Source: Candidatus Epulonipiscium sp. (GTDB taxonomy: Bacteria > Bacillota > Clostridia > Lachnospirales > Anaerotignaceae). From it: a DNA stretch of 47,980 bases. The position numbers and the translations under genes were made by a program. Location: contig JAAYQI010000114.1 in NCBI GenBank assembly GCA_012519385.1, forward strand, positions 1 through 47,980, read 5' to 3'. Under the pieces are notes generated by a model that did not search any database, was not told the DNA's origin, and saw only the letters and a program-made list of their open reading frames with translations. Shown in pieces: positions 26,742 to 36,598 of the stretch. Each line of letters opens with the position of its first letter. The first letter of the stretch is position 1.

Positions 26742-27446
26742 ATGTTATCATTTGAAACAATCAATGAACTTACCCTTAAGGTAACCTGTACAGGCAGTGA
26801 TGTTCTTTTTGTAAAAGCAGGTGCATTTATCGCTGGCGAAAATCCTGGAGGAAAAAACTACAAGTTTGAAAAGGTTATTCTTGGACCTCAGAATAATATA
26901 GGGCAAGCACTTCTCGGTCAACTGGCAAGACGTGTTACGGGGGAAAACCTTCCACTTATGAAGGTCAACTTTAATGGCGATTCTGTAACATACTATGCTA
27001 ATTATGGACAGCATGTTGTTATATATCACCTAGAACAAGGGGAAACAATTTCTGTCGAATCTGAGAACATTTTAGCTTTTACTCAAGACTGCGATTATAG
27101 CGTTAGATTTATAGGTGTGGGCGTACTTTCGCAGAGGGGTTTAGCAACTACCACTCTCACTGCAAGAGGAAGAAATGCATATGTCGCAATCCTTTCCGAT
27201 GGAAACCCTATTGTTTTAAGCAATGTTATGACTAGAGATACAATTTCAGTTGACCCTAATGCCGTAATATGTTGGATTGGTAATGGTCATTGTGACCCAC
27301 AGGTTACAGCTGATGTTTCTTGGAAAACATTCCTTGGTCAAACATCTGGTGAATCCTATCAATTCGAATGGAACGGTAGTGCTGGTGTTACTGTAATTAT
27401 TCAGCCATCTGAACATCGTGGTGGAATTAAAATCAGTATGGATTAA
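26742..27446 (+). CDS. AIM24-family protein
   Basis: This 234-residue all-beta protein matches the AIM24/TIGR00266 family. The pattern of short beta repeats is clear: LKVTCTGSDVLFVKAGAFIAGE, a Gly-rich region, VTYYANYGQHVVIYHLEQGETISVESENILAFT, LTARGRNAYVAILSDGNPIVL and SVDPNAVICWIGNGHCDPQVTADVSWKTFLG. AIM24 proteins have a tryptophan RNA-binding attenuator-like double beta-sandwich of unknown biochemical function and recur beside Ter genes in bacteria. AGGAGG lies 8 bases before the ATG. It is third in the + strand unit after two phosphoribosyltransferases, 49 bases downstream. It ends at a hairpin shared with the convergent HAD gene. Confidence 0.82.
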   Translation: MLSFETINELTLKVTCTGSDVLFVKAGAFIAGENPGGKNYKFEKVILGPQNNIGQALLGQLARRVTGENLPLMKVNFNGDSVTYYANYGQHVVIYHLEQGETISVESENILAFTQDCDYSVRFIGVGVLSQRGLATTTLTARGRNAYVAILSDGNPIVLSNVMTRDTISVDPNAVICWIGNGHCDPQVTADVSWKTFLGQTSGESYQFEWNGSAGVTVIIQPSEHRGGIKISMD

Positions 27447-27536
27447 AGAGAAGATATGATGCTATTTGCGAGGTCAAAGGGACTAACTGGCTTCTCAAAG
27501 GTTGGATGTACTTCCATAAACTACATACAATAAATA

Positions 27537-27565
27537 AAAGCGGGGCATCATCTTTGCTCCGCTTT
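27537..27565. terminator. Bidirectional terminator between AIM24 and HAD genes
   Basis: AAAGCGG (27537-27543) pairs with CCGCTTT (27559-27565), with an inner GC/GC pair. The HAD stop codon lies inside the loop. Confidence 0.7.
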
Positions 27566-28315
27566 ACTTATTATTTCAAGGCATCTTAATAATAATGCAT
27601 CTGAAAATATCTTATTTGATTCCATTTCTTCTAGTTTAAAATCAATACAAAATTGCGATGTAAATGCAAAAGGAACTAAACCAATATCTACCGCCTTTAG
27701 CATTGAAATATCAAATTCACTATCACCAGCTGCGATTGAAAACTTAGCTCCTATATAATCCATAAATCGCTTTACAGCTCTTCCTTTATTTAATGCTTTA
27801 GGAACAATATAAACCTTTGTACCATTATGAAAGATGTCTACAAATTTTTCATCTAGTTTTCCCTTTAACTCATCAACAACATCTTCTGGCGAATCACATT
27901 TTGTGAAAACAAATAGATTTTCGATATATCTCAGTTCAAAGGTTCGCCTCGGGTCTTTATCAAGAATACGAATTCCCTTTAAGACTGTATCTTTGCTATC
28001 TCTTATTTCTTTTATGGATTCATTGTACCACCAATCAACTTTTTTGCCATTTTCTAGCAATACCCCACCATTACATACAAGTGCATATTTAAATACACCT
28101 ACACCCAAATCTATCCTCTCATATTGTTCAACTGTCCTTGTTGATGTTGGTATAACAAGAATCTGTTCTCTCAATCTCTTTAAATACGCATAAGTATCTT
28201 CTGTAATAAAAGATATCTCTCGCCCTTGATAGATTTCAACATTTCTCTTGCGAAGACCTATATCATGCTTATATGAGTATATAATTGTATTATCTAAATC
28301 TGTAAAAAATATCAT
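27548..28315 (-). CDS. HAD-superfamily hydrolase of the Ter island
   Basis: This 255-residue Cof-like haloacid dehalogenase-type phosphatase starts MIFFTDLDNTIIYS, giving the nucleophile/acid pair D6-L-D8. VIPTSTRTVEQYERI is motif II (Ser/Thr), K in NKGRAVKRFMDYIG is motif III, and AAGDSEFDISML is motif IV with the Mg-binding acids. A C2-type cap occupies the middle. Ter biosynthetic modules regularly contain such a phosphatase, proposed to act on the phosphorylated product of the phosphoribosyltransferases. The substrate is unknown. The ATG at 28315 starts exactly at the motif I strand with GGAG about 11 bases upstream; a 12-codon extension is open but hydrophobic and without a good site. 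Confidence 0.85.
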   Translation of the reverse strand: MIFFTDLDNTIIYSYKHDIGLRKRNVEIYQGREISFITEDTYAYLKRLREQILVIPTSTRTVEQYERIDLGVGVFKYALVCNGGVLLENGKKVDWWYNESIKEIRDSKDTVLKGIRILDKDPRRTFELRYIENLFVFTKCDSPEDVVDELKGKLDEKFVDIFHNGTKVYIVPKALNKGRAVKRFMDYIGAKFSIAAGDSEFDISMLKAVDIGLVPFAFTSQFCIDFKLEEMESNKIFSDALLLRCLEIISKAEQR

Positions 28316-28396
28316 AATCCATTCTACTCCATAAAAAATGTGGTACAGCAAATATTACTGTACCATATTCTCTTCGTAATTCAAAATTTACAATTT

Positions 28397-31030
28397 TTAC
28401 TTGCGAATAATAGCCTTTCTTACCATATCAACTGGAATAATCAAAATTGCCAAAGCCATTGAAACCAATAATGCCTTAACATCAAGAGTTGTTGTACTAA
28501 ATACGCTTCCGCCAATCTCAATGATTATCGTTTGAAGAATAAAAATTGCTCCCATAACCAGCATAAAATTCTTATTCTCCCCAATATGCTCAAACAAATT
28601 AAATCTCTCGGATCTGGTATTTAAACTATTAAATATTATTGAATAGATGAAAAAAGCAAACATAAATGTCTTCTTATAAAGTTCTGGATCCGCACAATCT
28701 GCAGGTGTAACATAACTTGTAATACCTGCAATATTTTCAAGAATTAAAATAGAACCTAATGTAATAAATATCGAACTTGTTCCAATCGCTGACTTAATAT
28801 AGGTGGTAAGAATATTATCTGTTCTCTTTGCAGGTTGATCCTCCATATATCTGTTAAGAATCGGCTCACTACCAAAGGCCATAGCAGCTAATGTATCCAT
28901 AATCAAATTAATCCAAAGTATCTGCACAATGGAAAATGGCTCTGTCCATCCAAGTATTGGTGCAATTATATTCATTAACAATGTACTAATATTAACTGTA
29001 AGCTGGAAGATAAGGAATTTTCCAACTGATTTTGCCATTGTTCTACTGTTCAGAACACAGTCCTTAATAGAAGTCAAACTGTTATTAAGAATTACCACAT
29101 CTCCTGCTTCTTGAGCTACGGCAGTACTATCTCCCATAGAAAAACCAATATCTGCTTGCTTCAAAGCTGGTGCATCATTAACACCATCCCCAGTCATACC
29201 ACATACATTATCAAGCTGCTGTGATATAGTAACAAGTCTTTTCTTATCAAGGGGCTTCGCTCTACTTACAACACGAAGGTTAGGTAATTTCTCCTTCAAT
29301 TCCTCATCGGACATACGCTCAAGCTGTTCATGAGTGAGTACTACATCTGTTGCTTCGTTCTTAAGAATACCTGTTTCTTTTGCAATTGCAACCGCTGTTT
29401 CTTCGGCATCACCCGTAACCATTACCACCTGAATACCGGCAGAATTAAGAATTTTAACAGTCTCAACAGCATCTGCTCGAACATTATCTCTTAAACAAAG
29501 AACCGCCAATAATACTGTCTTATCATTTGCAATCTTAACAACAGATAATAGTTTCATTGTACGTTTTGCCTGTGCAATCATCTGTTCTTGAACAGCCTTT
29601 TTATCCGCAGAAGTAAACTCTCTTTCTTCTCCATCTGGCAGAGCATAATGCGTAACCTGATCAATAATATTTTCTGTTGCACCTTTCCAATATACAATGC
29701 CATTTTTAAGACTTGCAGTTGCACACTTCTTCTCTGAATCAAATCCACTTATTTTGTCTACTCTATCTGGATCATTCTTAGAATCATCATATCCATTTTG
29801 AAGAGCATATGTAAGAAGTGCTCTATCCATATTATTACTACCGATAGATTTTCCTTCCGATATTTTTGCTAAGTTATTGAGGGTTATTGCTTCGATAAAC
29901 TCTCTACTTTGAATGTTATCTACAATTTTACCTGCGCCAGTAATAAATTCAACCAATGAGAGGTTTCCCTGAGTAAGTGTCCCTGTTTTATCACTGAACA
30001 GAATATTCATATATGCAGAATCAGAGAAAGCAGCTTTGTGACTTACAAGAATATTCTTTTTATACATTGATTCAGTATTCATGGACTGAACCAAGCTATT
30101 CATCATTGGTAAACCTTCTGGAACAGCCATAATTACAATGGAAGCCATAAGCATTACCGCTTCAGCAACTAAAAGAATAACGGAAACAGCTGAAGCTCCA
30201 CTTGTTGCTCTCGTCAAAGAAAGAACCACATGAAGTGCACCTGCGATTGTTGCGGCAGATACACCAAGCTTACCAATTCCAGCAGCTACTACTTCAAGCT
30301 TAAGACTAGAAGTATCTTTTCTTTCCTCTTCCTCGTTATTGTCGGTAAGGGATTTATTAATCTTTCCAAGCTCTGATGCATCACCAATTACGGTTGCAAT
30401 CATATATGCTTCTCCAGCTGTTACTACAGAGCCCATAAATACCTTTGATGTGGAAGAATAATCTGTAGATTCCGCTTCATCCATTGTTAAAGTAGCAGAT
30501 TTATTTTCATCTCTAGATTCACCATTTAATACAGCTTGTGAAACTTTAATATTCCCCTCAAAAACCAAGCCATCAACCGGAATCTTATCCCCTGCCTGCA
30601 CAAGAATGGTATCGCCCTTAACTATTTCACTCGTAAGAATATTTACAAGTTTTCCATTACGCATTACTTTAGCAAATGTCTTGCTATATTCCTCCTGAAG
30701 GGCTTCGCTTCTAGTTGTATTTCTGTACTCAGATAATGTACTAAATCCCGTTGCTAAAGCTATTGCCAACAATATACTTATGATTTCTATAACATCATTT
30801 TCTCCAGTAAGAGCAGGAACAAATACTCCAAGAACTGCTAGCACAATCTTCAAAACAAGTGCAGCACACAACACCTTAATCCAGATATCATCAAAGGCGC
30901 CGATAAACATTGACCATAATGACTCTGTTTCTTTTTTAGCAAGTTCATTTGTTCCATATTTCGCCTTGCTATCATTGACTTGTAAGTCGGACAGACCCCG
31001 CATCAATTCTTCTTTGCTCATACTACTCAT
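28397..31030 (-). CDS. P2-type calcium-transporting ATPase (PMCA/SERCA-like)
   Basis: At 877 residues this is full length for a bacterial cation-transporting P-type ATPase. The actuator domain carries VLNGESRDEN, TM4 has the PEGLP motif (304-308) of the P2 calcium/manganese pumps, and D347 in DKTGTLT is the phosphorylated residue. KGATENI, VMVTGDAEETAVAIAKETGI and MTGDGVNDAPALKQADIGFSMG complete the nucleotide and hinge motifs. There are about ten membrane segments. It would export Ca2+ from the cytoplasm using ATP. P-type calcium pumps recur with TerD genes, and TerD binds calcium, so a joint role in calcium signalling or homeostasis is inferred. A hairpin at 31069 separates it from the upstream terD gene. 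GGAGG lies 12 bases before the ATG. Confidence 0.92.
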   Translation of the reverse strand: MSSMSKEELMRGLSDLQVNDSKAKYGTNELAKKETESLWSMFIGAFDDIWIKVLCAALVLKIVLAVLGVFVPALTGENDVIEIISILLAIALATGFSTLSEYRNTTRSEALQEEYSKTFAKVMRNGKLVNILTSEIVKGDTILVQAGDKIPVDGLVFEGNIKVSQAVLNGESRDENKSATLTMDEAESTDYSSTSKVFMGSVVTAGEAYMIATVIGDASELGKINKSLTDNNEEEERKDTSSLKLEVVAAGIGKLGVSAATIAGALHVVLSLTRATSGASAVSVILLVAEAVMLMASIVIMAVPEGLPMMNSLVQSMNTESMYKKNILVSHKAAFSDSAYMNILFSDKTGTLTQGNLSLVEFITGAGKIVDNIQSREFIEAITLNNLAKISEGKSIGSNNMDRALLTYALQNGYDDSKNDPDRVDKISGFDSEKKCATASLKNGIVYWKGATENIIDQVTHYALPDGEEREFTSADKKAVQEQMIAQAKRTMKLLSVVKIANDKTVLLAVLCLRDNVRADAVETVKILNSAGIQVVMVTGDAEETAVAIAKETGILKNEATDVVLTHEQLERMSDEELKEKLPNLRVVSRAKPLDKKRLVTISQQLDNVCGMTGDGVNDAPALKQADIGFSMGDSTAVAQEAGDVVILNNSLTSIKDCVLNSRTMAKSVGKFLIFQLTVNISTLLMNIIAPILGWTEPFSIVQILWINLIMDTLAAMAFGSEPILNRYMEDQPAKRTDNILTTYIKSAIGTSSIFITLGSILILENIAGITSYVTPADCADPELYKKTFMFAFFIYSIIFNSLNTRSERFNLFEHIGENKNFMLVMGAIFILQTIIIEIGGSVFSTTTLDVKALLVSMALAILIIPVDMVRKAIIRK

Positions 31031-31068
31031 ATTTTCGCATGTCCTCCTCTAAATTTATGTTTAAAAAA

Positions 31069-31094
31069 AGGGGAACTATCTTGATAGCTCCCCT
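31069..31094 (-). terminator. Hairpin between terD and the calcium ATPase
   Basis: AGGGGAGCTATC / GATAGTTCCCCT on the - strand with a 2-nt core loop (31069-31094, one G:T-type pair), followed by TTTTTTT. Expected to reduce readthrough from the Ter operon into the ATPase gene. Confidence 0.8.
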
Positions 31095-31119
31095 ACCATT
31101 TATGTAAATGTTTTGGTAA

Positions 31120-31731
31120 TTAAGTATAACGTACACAAAGTTCGCCAAGTCCAGGATCTTTTGTACCCTGACCGATAGCACTAAATTTCCATTCGCCGTT
31201 ATGTCTATATACTTCACCAAAAATCATTGCTGTCATGCCAGAATAATTCTCTGTTAAATTGTATTTACACATTTCATTGTTGTTTCTAGCATCTACAAGT
31301 CTAATAAATGCATTCTGAATCATTCCGAAATGCTGTCTTCTCTGTACTGCTTGATAAATATTTACAACAATCACTATCTTATCATACTCAGCTGGAACCT
31401 TTGAAAGGTCAATAAGAATCTGCTCATCATCACCATCGCCTGCACCTGTAAGGTTATCTCCCATATGCTGTACAGTTTTTGACCTATGTGTCAGATTACC
31501 AAAATAAACTAAATCTTCTTTATCAACAAGCTTTCCATTTTTAAGCATAATTGCTGAAGCATCACAATCTATGGCTTGTCCACCGCCACCGCCACCGAAC
31601 AATGCACCCAACAGTCTGCCCCCACCAGTCGTAGGTGCCTCATCCCAGCCAAGCCCTACTACAATCTTAGCAAGACCTGCGTTATCTTTTGACAGACTTA
31701 CTTTCTGTCCTTTTTGTAAACTAATTGACAT
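31120..31731 (-). CDS. TerD-family protein with a glycine-rich insertion
   Basis: This 203-residue protein has the TerD fold: [27 protein letters not shown] at the N terminus, [19 protein letters not shown] (the conserved calcium-binding acidic loop), [25 protein letters not shown], and GEVYRHNGEWKFSAIGQG. Unlike its neighbours it carries an insertion of about 22 residues at 31-52 rich in Gly (TTGGGRLLGALFGGGGGG) just before the C-D-A-S core, replacing the usual F-D-x-D-x-D. The acidic first calcium site may therefore differ. TerD proteins bind Ca2+ in the cytoplasm and confer stress tolerance. AGGAGG lies about 8 bases before the ATG. It is the last terD before the calcium ATPase, 183 bases after the preceding terD gene. 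Confidence 0.9.
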   Translation of the reverse strand: MSISLQKGQKVSLSKDNAGLAKIVVGLGWDEAPTTGGGRLLGALFGGGGGGQAIDCDASAIMLKNGKLVDKEDLVYFGNLTHRSKTVQHMGDNLTGAGDGDDEQILIDLSKVPAEYDKIVIVVNIYQAVQRRQHFGMIQNAFIRLVDARNNNEMCKYNLTENYSGMTAMIFGEVYRHNGEWKFSAIGQGTKDPGLGELCVRYT

Positions 31732-31914
31732 TCTTTGTCCTCCTCGCGAAAATTATCTTCTTCCAGCTTTCCATCTAAGTCCCCAATTTGAAAGCCTTAT
31801 CAAGCCAGATAAGAATCCCTGTTTTACTGGTCATTCATTCTAATTATAATTGACTAAAAATTCTCTAAAATCTGCAGGGGATTTCTTTTGGAAATTTACT
31901 TTTATGTATTCTCA

Positions 31915-32496
31915 CTATTCAACTTCTATTCCATAGTTGTTGCACAACGCAGCTAGGCCACCCTGATAACCGCTTCCGATGGCATTGAATTTCCACTCAT
32001 TACCATTTTTATACAATTCACCAAAAACTGCCGCTGTTTCGATAGAAAAGTCTTCTCCTAAATCATATCTGAGAAGTTCTTCTCCTGTAGACTCATTATA
32101 AATTCGAACGAATGCATTGTTGACCTGCCCAAAATTCTGATGTCTTGCCTCAGCTTCATAAATTGTAACTGTAAATGCAATCTTAGTAATATTAGCTGGA
32201 ACCTTTGTAAAGTCAATCTTAATCTGCTCGTCATCACCTTCGCCTACACCTGTAAGATTATCTCCTAAGTGCTGAACACTTCCTGACGCATGAATAAGAT
32301 TTCCAAAAAATATAAAATCGTTCTGGTTTGAAACTTTACCTGTGTCTGTAAGTAAAAATGCCGCAGCATCAAGGTCAAAGTCTCCGCCTGTATCAAAACC
32401 ATTTACATCCCATCCAAGTCCAACTACCACATTGGTTAGTCCAGGATTTCCTTTGGTCAGACTAACCTTCTGACCCTTCTGTAAACTAACTGGCAT
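31915..32496 (-). CDS. TerD-family calcium-binding stress protein
   Basis: This 193-residue canonical TerD-domain protein contains [24 protein letters not shown], with the repeated acidic D-x-D pattern, and [19 protein letters not shown], the two calcium-ligand regions of the fold. [20 protein letters not shown] and [35 protein letters not shown] close the domain. It probably arose by tandem duplication with the next gene upstream, which it resembles along its whole length. It is cytoplasmic, with 13 bases between the two genes and an AGGAGG-type site before the ATG. Confidence 0.95.
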   Translation of the reverse strand: MPVSLQKGQKVSLTKGNPGLTNVVVGLGWDVNGFDTGGDFDLDAAAFLLTDTGKVSNQNDFIFFGNLIHASGSVQHLGDNLTGVGEGDDEQIKIDFTKVPANITKIAFTVTIYEAEARHQNFGQVNNAFVRIYNESTGEELLRYDLGEDFSIETAAVFGELYKNGNEWKFNAIGSGYQGGLAALCNNYGIEVE

Positions 32497-32509
32497 TAAC
32501 TTACACCTC

Positions 32510-33091
32510 CTATGCTACCTCAATTCCAAAATGTCCGCAAAGTGCAGCAAGCCCACCCTGGAATCCACTTCCAATGGCATTGAACTTCCATTCACCATTA
32601 TTTCTATACAATTCACCAACAACTATTGCTGTTTCGATTGAGAAATCTTCTCCAAGATCGTATCTAATAAGCTCTGAACCGTTTGAGTTATCTACCAAAC
32701 GAATAAATGCATTTGAAACCTGACCAAAGTTCTGACGTCTTGCTTCGGCATCGTAGATTGTAACAGTAAATACAATCTTTTCGATATTTGCAGGAACCTT
32801 TGACAGGTCAATAAGAATCTGCTCATCATCACCATCCCCATCGCCAGTAAGGTTGTCTCCCTGATGCACTACTGCCTGGCTTGAGTGAGAAAGATTTCCA
32901 TAGAATACAAATTCCTTATCTGTTGGGCATTTGCCATCTGCTCCGAGCATAAATGCTGCAGCATCAAGGTCAAAATCTGAGCCTGAATCGAATGCATTAA
33001 CATCCCATCCAAGTCCAACCATCACATTCTTGAGTCCAGGATTTCCTTTTGTTAAGTCTACCTTCTGTCCTTTTGATAAATTAATTGGCAT
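32510..33091 (-). CDS. TerD-family calcium-binding stress protein
   Basis: This 193-residue TerD protein is the closest paralogue of the gene ending at 32496. Acidic motifs are intact: [24 protein letters not shown] and [15 protein letters not shown], followed by [23 protein letters not shown] and [30 protein letters not shown]. In the family each domain coordinates calcium through these acids. The start ATG has AGGAGG 8-9 bases upstream. It follows telA by 62 bases and lies in the rhomboid-yceG-telA-terD-terD unit. Confidence 0.95.
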   Translation of the reverse strand: MPINLSKGQKVDLTKGNPGLKNVMVGLGWDVNAFDSGSDFDLDAAAFMLGADGKCPTDKEFVFYGNLSHSSQAVVHQGDNLTGDGDGDDEQILIDLSKVPANIEKIVFTVTIYDAEARRQNFGQVSNAFIRLVDNSNGSELIRYDLGEDFSIETAIVVGELYRNNGEWKFNAIGSGFQGGLAALCGHFGIEVA

Positions 33092-33153
33092 TATAAAACC
33101 TCCTTAAGTGTGTTTTTTAAAATTTAGTTTATTTAATTGCGCTTACGCATAAA

Positions 33154-34305
33154 CTACTTTTTTGCTGGAGGCATATGATACTGCTTTTGGAAGTCTTCCT
33201 TAATTGCCTCAAGTCTTTTCTGATCTTCAATACGTTTCTTTCTGGCATCCTGTTCAATTCTTTTTGTTTCTTCGATACCATTTGTAATTGTTCTCCAAGT
33301 GGTTTCAAGTGTTTCAATCTGAATTGAGCTTCCTGATGCAAGTTTAGCTGTCTGCTTAGTAATTTCCATGTTATTCTGAGCATTCTTGATAAGCATCTCA
33401 TTTGTCTTCTTGTCAAGTGCAGCCATCGACTCAGCCTGAAGCTTTTGTCTTTTAAGCATAATAGCCTGGGCAAGAGCCTGCTTGAATACAGGAAGAGTAA
33501 TAATGAACGCAGAGTTAATCTTTCTAACCAAATTGTAGTTGCTAAATTCCATAGTTTTAATCATTGGAATTGACTGTATAGCTATATTTTCAGCGGTTCT
33601 AAGATCTTGGGTACGCTGCTCCATCATCATAAGTGCCTGATTAAGACTAGTAAGTTCAAATTGAATTGACTGATCTCCAGTTGATTCCATATCCTGCTGT
33701 CTCTGTGCAATGTAGTCCTCAATTTCCTTACATGCCTGTTCACCAGCAAGAATATATTTTACTAACTCATGATAATAATTCACATTAGCCTCAAACATCA
33801 TTGCAAGCTTACGATTTGACTGTTTAATCTCCGATTCATAGCCCTTTAACTGAACATAAATCTTATCAATTTCTTCCCCCATGGTATGATATTTTGCAAG
33901 AATCTTATCTAACTGCTTTTTCAAATTTCCAAAAAGCTTACCCAAAAGAGATGGATTCTCCTTTATCTCATCAATATCAAACTGATCCATAATCTTAGCA
34001 AGAATTTTTAACATCTCACTTGTTTCATCAAGCTGAGACATATTCATGCTATTTAAAACTACATCCGATGCCTTAGAAATCTCTTCAGCAACTTCAGATC
34101 CAAATGTTACAATTGTATCAAGGTTATGAACCTCAATAGTACTTACAATACGATCAACTTCTTCTGAATTGACAAGCTCCTGATTCATCTTCTGTCTGTC
34201 AGCAACGATATCGTACTGCTCAACTACAGCAATCTCATTTTTTGTGTCTGCCATAGTTGTTGTTGGTGTCGCTATATTCGTTGGTTTACTAAAATCAAGT
34301 CCCAT
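33154..34305 (-). CDS. telA: Toxic anion resistance protein TelA (YceH/KlaA family)
   Basis: This 383-residue, mostly helical protein of the TelA family starts MGLDFSKPTNIA, with IVSTIEVHNLDTIVTFGSEVAEEISKASDVVL and MDQFDIDEIKENPSLLGKLFGNLKKQLDKILAKYHTMGEEIDKI as family hallmarks. Further coiled coils and the segment IKTMEFSNYNLVRKINSAFIITLPVFKQALAQAIMLKRQ follow. It is cytoplasmic or membrane-associated; the biochemical role is unknown, with tellurite and stress tolerance reported for relatives. The chosen ATG (34305) has AGAGAGG 8 bases upstream and overlaps the end of the yceG-like gene by 11 bases, which implies translational coupling. A 16-codon longer reading frame exists but lies inside the neighbour. 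Confidence 0.93.
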   Translation of the reverse strand: MGLDFSKPTNIATPTTTMADTKNEIAVVEQYDIVADRQKMNQELVNSEEVDRIVSTIEVHNLDTIVTFGSEVAEEISKASDVVLNSMNMSQLDETSEMLKILAKIMDQFDIDEIKENPSLLGKLFGNLKKQLDKILAKYHTMGEEIDKIYVQLKGYESEIKQSNRKLAMMFEANVNYYHELVKYILAGEQACKEIEDYIAQRQQDMESTGDQSIQFELTSLNQALMMMEQRTQDLRTAENIAIQSIPMIKTMEFSNYNLVRKINSAFIITLPVFKQALAQAIMLKRQKLQAESMAALDKKTNEMLIKNAQNNMEITKQTAKLASGSSIQIETLETTWRTITNGIEETKRIEQDARKKRIEDQKRLEAIKEDFQKQYHMPPAKK

Positions 34306-36583
34306 ACTTATTACCTCTCTTAAATATTTTATCATGCCAAGAAGGACGTGCATTATTTAATGAAAGACGCTTCAGGTCAGGAACTTGTAGATCATATTTG
34401 TATTCCCCTATCTGATGTTCTTCCATCAGTTTCTTGTTAAAATGCTTTTCTATACACTGATAACCAGTTGGAACAAAGAAAATTACATCAAACCCAATAA
34501 GGTTTAAAAAAGCCGTTAAAATTGAATCCTCCAAAGATATGATTGTTTCCGTAGTATTTATATAAATCAATTTTGGATTCTTTTTTGTGAAATCAAACTT
34601 TTGAATCATCCTTACAATATCTTTCGGCAAATTCAAAACTTGTGCAATCACGGTATATTCTGTTCCATTCTCACCAATTCCTCGAATTAGCTTCTGGTCA
34701 ATCAGTACTTGAAGCTTATCCAAAATGAAATCTTGCATATCCTCGCGTAATATACTATAAGGATAATTCGGATGATTTTTAATTTTATTCCGTTGAAGCT
34801 TTCCATTTTTAAAGAATTCTGCGGAAAAAGATTTCATTGGATTTGGAGCCGTAGATTTAATATATGGTGCACTTGTTATTACGATTGTGTCATTTGTAAT
34901 CAGTTCCTTGATGTATACCCAATACGGAGCTATGAGTCCATCTTTGACTCCTGATATTTTTGCAAATACTACTGGTATATTAACTACACCATCCACTGTA
35001 CTAAAGCTCGGTCTATACTTCAATTCTTGATCCCAAAGAATCTTGATTTCTTCATACATCGTTTGAAGGCTAATTACATTTGCCTTTCCATATTGCTGAA
35101 TTCTATACATTCCTGTATCCTGATACATTAATGTATCAAGTTCCCGTTCTGCATGGTAAGCAACTGTTCCTATCTTCACTTGAGAGGACTCTTCAGGATA
35201 TTTTGTTATCGACAAGCTCTCTGAATAATTCACTTCATAAAGCAACTTGTCCTCAAGGCAACATTTTTTATTTAGATTAGGACATAGAATCAACACATCT
35301 ACTGGCAATCTTGCAAGAAAACTCAAGAACATAGCCTCATTATCATTCTTACAACCACCCATATATATGAAACATCCTATATCCGGCATTTTCCAGTTTG
35401 CTAACAAATCTGGAAGATATCTTTTAAACCAACACAATAAATATATCGCCTTATTGGTCAGTTTATTAAGGTTGCTTCCTTCTTTTTTTTGTTCCGCAAG
35501 AATTGCATCCACAAAACTTTTATGTACAATACGCTTTAATTCAATATTAGAAATAAAGTTGAGATTTTTTGCCAAATCAAGAATCATCTGATCGTGCTTT
35601 GTATAATTACCTCTCTTTATCCCAGCTATCTCTTCAGGCGTAGGCTTTGCAATTTCTTCGTTTACAATAACTAGTTTACGTTTTGAATTTCTTATTTCCT
35701 GTTGAAGTAGAAAAAGCTCATTCGTATAAGTAAGTTTATCTTGCACTCCATTCATTCTGCAAAAACAATTATAAAAGAACTTAGAATCATTTCCTCGAAT
35801 CGTTACACTTTCTCGGACGTCATCTAACCCCTTTCCTTTTATCCATGCATTTGTGCAATTATTGACTGTAGGTTTTGTTCCATACAATCTCTCATTATTC
35901 ATATCATTTTGGAGTTCATCTCTTATTGCCTTTATGCAAAATCCTTCAGGCCATGCCTGCATACCCTTCATCTGAAGGTTGTCAGACAAATACGAGTTGG
36001 CATCTACTTTAAGATAGCCCTCATCCCCGTGATATTGAAGTAAAACTACATCACATCCTGCCTTCGAAAGAATAGATATTAGCATCAATTCATATTTACT
36101 AATATCCCCCTCATAAAGCATTTTAGGGATGTTATTTTCACCTAGCTGAGTTACTATTCTCTCAAATTTGTAATATAGCCAACACATGAATTTAATATAT
36201 GCATTTTTTAGCATATTCTCTGTTTTCCCACTCTTTTGCATAGAATCCAGAGAATCATATATCGACGCAGCAACATATTGTCGCTGATAATCGTTCATTC
36301 TTGGAAGCCATTTCTTCAGACTCATAGTTATGAACCCAATATTCATTTGAAAATCCATACCCATTATTTCTGAATAATAAGCCAATTTTTTTTCGTCAGG
36401 ATTTTGTATCTTCCCTTCAATTACAACCCCGGTTCGCCTGGCTACATCATAGTATTTTTTTAAAAAATCACCTATTTCAGCCGAATATCCGTTGATACGA
36501 TAAAAATAAACTCCTTTGTCTTGCCTAGAATTCAGCTCAACAAAATAATCACCAAGGTTCCGAATCTTTTTGTGTTCTAACAT
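34295..36583 (-). CDS. YceG-family protein of Ter systems
   Basis: This 762-residue protein of the YceG type is found beside telA and terD in Bacillus and other Firmicutes. It appears to consist of two related halves. Recognisable blocks are VYFYRINGYSAEIGDFLKKYYD near residue 25, a hydrophobic core ILSKAGCDVVLLQYHGDEGYL near 178, NEEIAKPTPEEIAGIKRGNYTKHDQMILDL near 313, CFIYMGGCKNDNEAMFLSFLARLPVDVLILCPNLN near 407, and LLGFDVIFFVPTGYQCIEKHFNKK at the end. The repeated hydrophobic G-x-D-V-x-x-x-x-P/Y elements look like strand ends of an alpha/beta fold. The function is unknown. AAGGTGAG lies 8 bases before the ATG; 15 bases separate it from the rhomboid gene, and it overlaps telA. Confidence 0.85.
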   Translation of the reverse strand: MLEHKKIRNLGDYFVELNSRQDKGVYFYRINGYSAEIGDFLKKYYDVARRTGVVIEGKIQNPDEKKLAYYSEIMGMDFQMNIGFITMSLKKWLPRMNDYQRQYVAASIYDSLDSMQKSGKTENMLKNAYIKFMCWLYYKFERIVTQLGENNIPKMLYEGDISKYELMLISILSKAGCDVVLLQYHGDEGYLKVDANSYLSDNLQMKGMQAWPEGFCIKAIRDELQNDMNNERLYGTKPTVNNCTNAWIKGKGLDDVRESVTIRGNDSKFFYNCFCRMNGVQDKLTYTNELFLLQQEIRNSKRKLVIVNEEIAKPTPEEIAGIKRGNYTKHDQMILDLAKNLNFISNIELKRIVHKSFVDAILAEQKKEGSNLNKLTNKAIYLLCWFKRYLPDLLANWKMPDIGCFIYMGGCKNDNEAMFLSFLARLPVDVLILCPNLNKKCCLEDKLLYEVNYSESLSITKYPEESSQVKIGTVAYHAERELDTLMYQDTGMYRIQQYGKANVISLQTMYEEIKILWDQELKYRPSFSTVDGVVNIPVVFAKISGVKDGLIAPYWVYIKELITNDTIVITSAPYIKSTAPNPMKSFSAEFFKNGKLQRNKIKNHPNYPYSILREDMQDFILDKLQVLIDQKLIRGIGENGTEYTVIAQVLNLPKDIVRMIQKFDFTKKNPKLIYINTTETIISLEDSILTAFLNLIGFDVIFFVPTGYQCIEKHFNKKLMEEHQIGEYKYDLQVPDLKRLSLNNARPSWHDKIFKRGNKYGT

Positions 36584-36598
36584 AGAGCATTCTCACCT

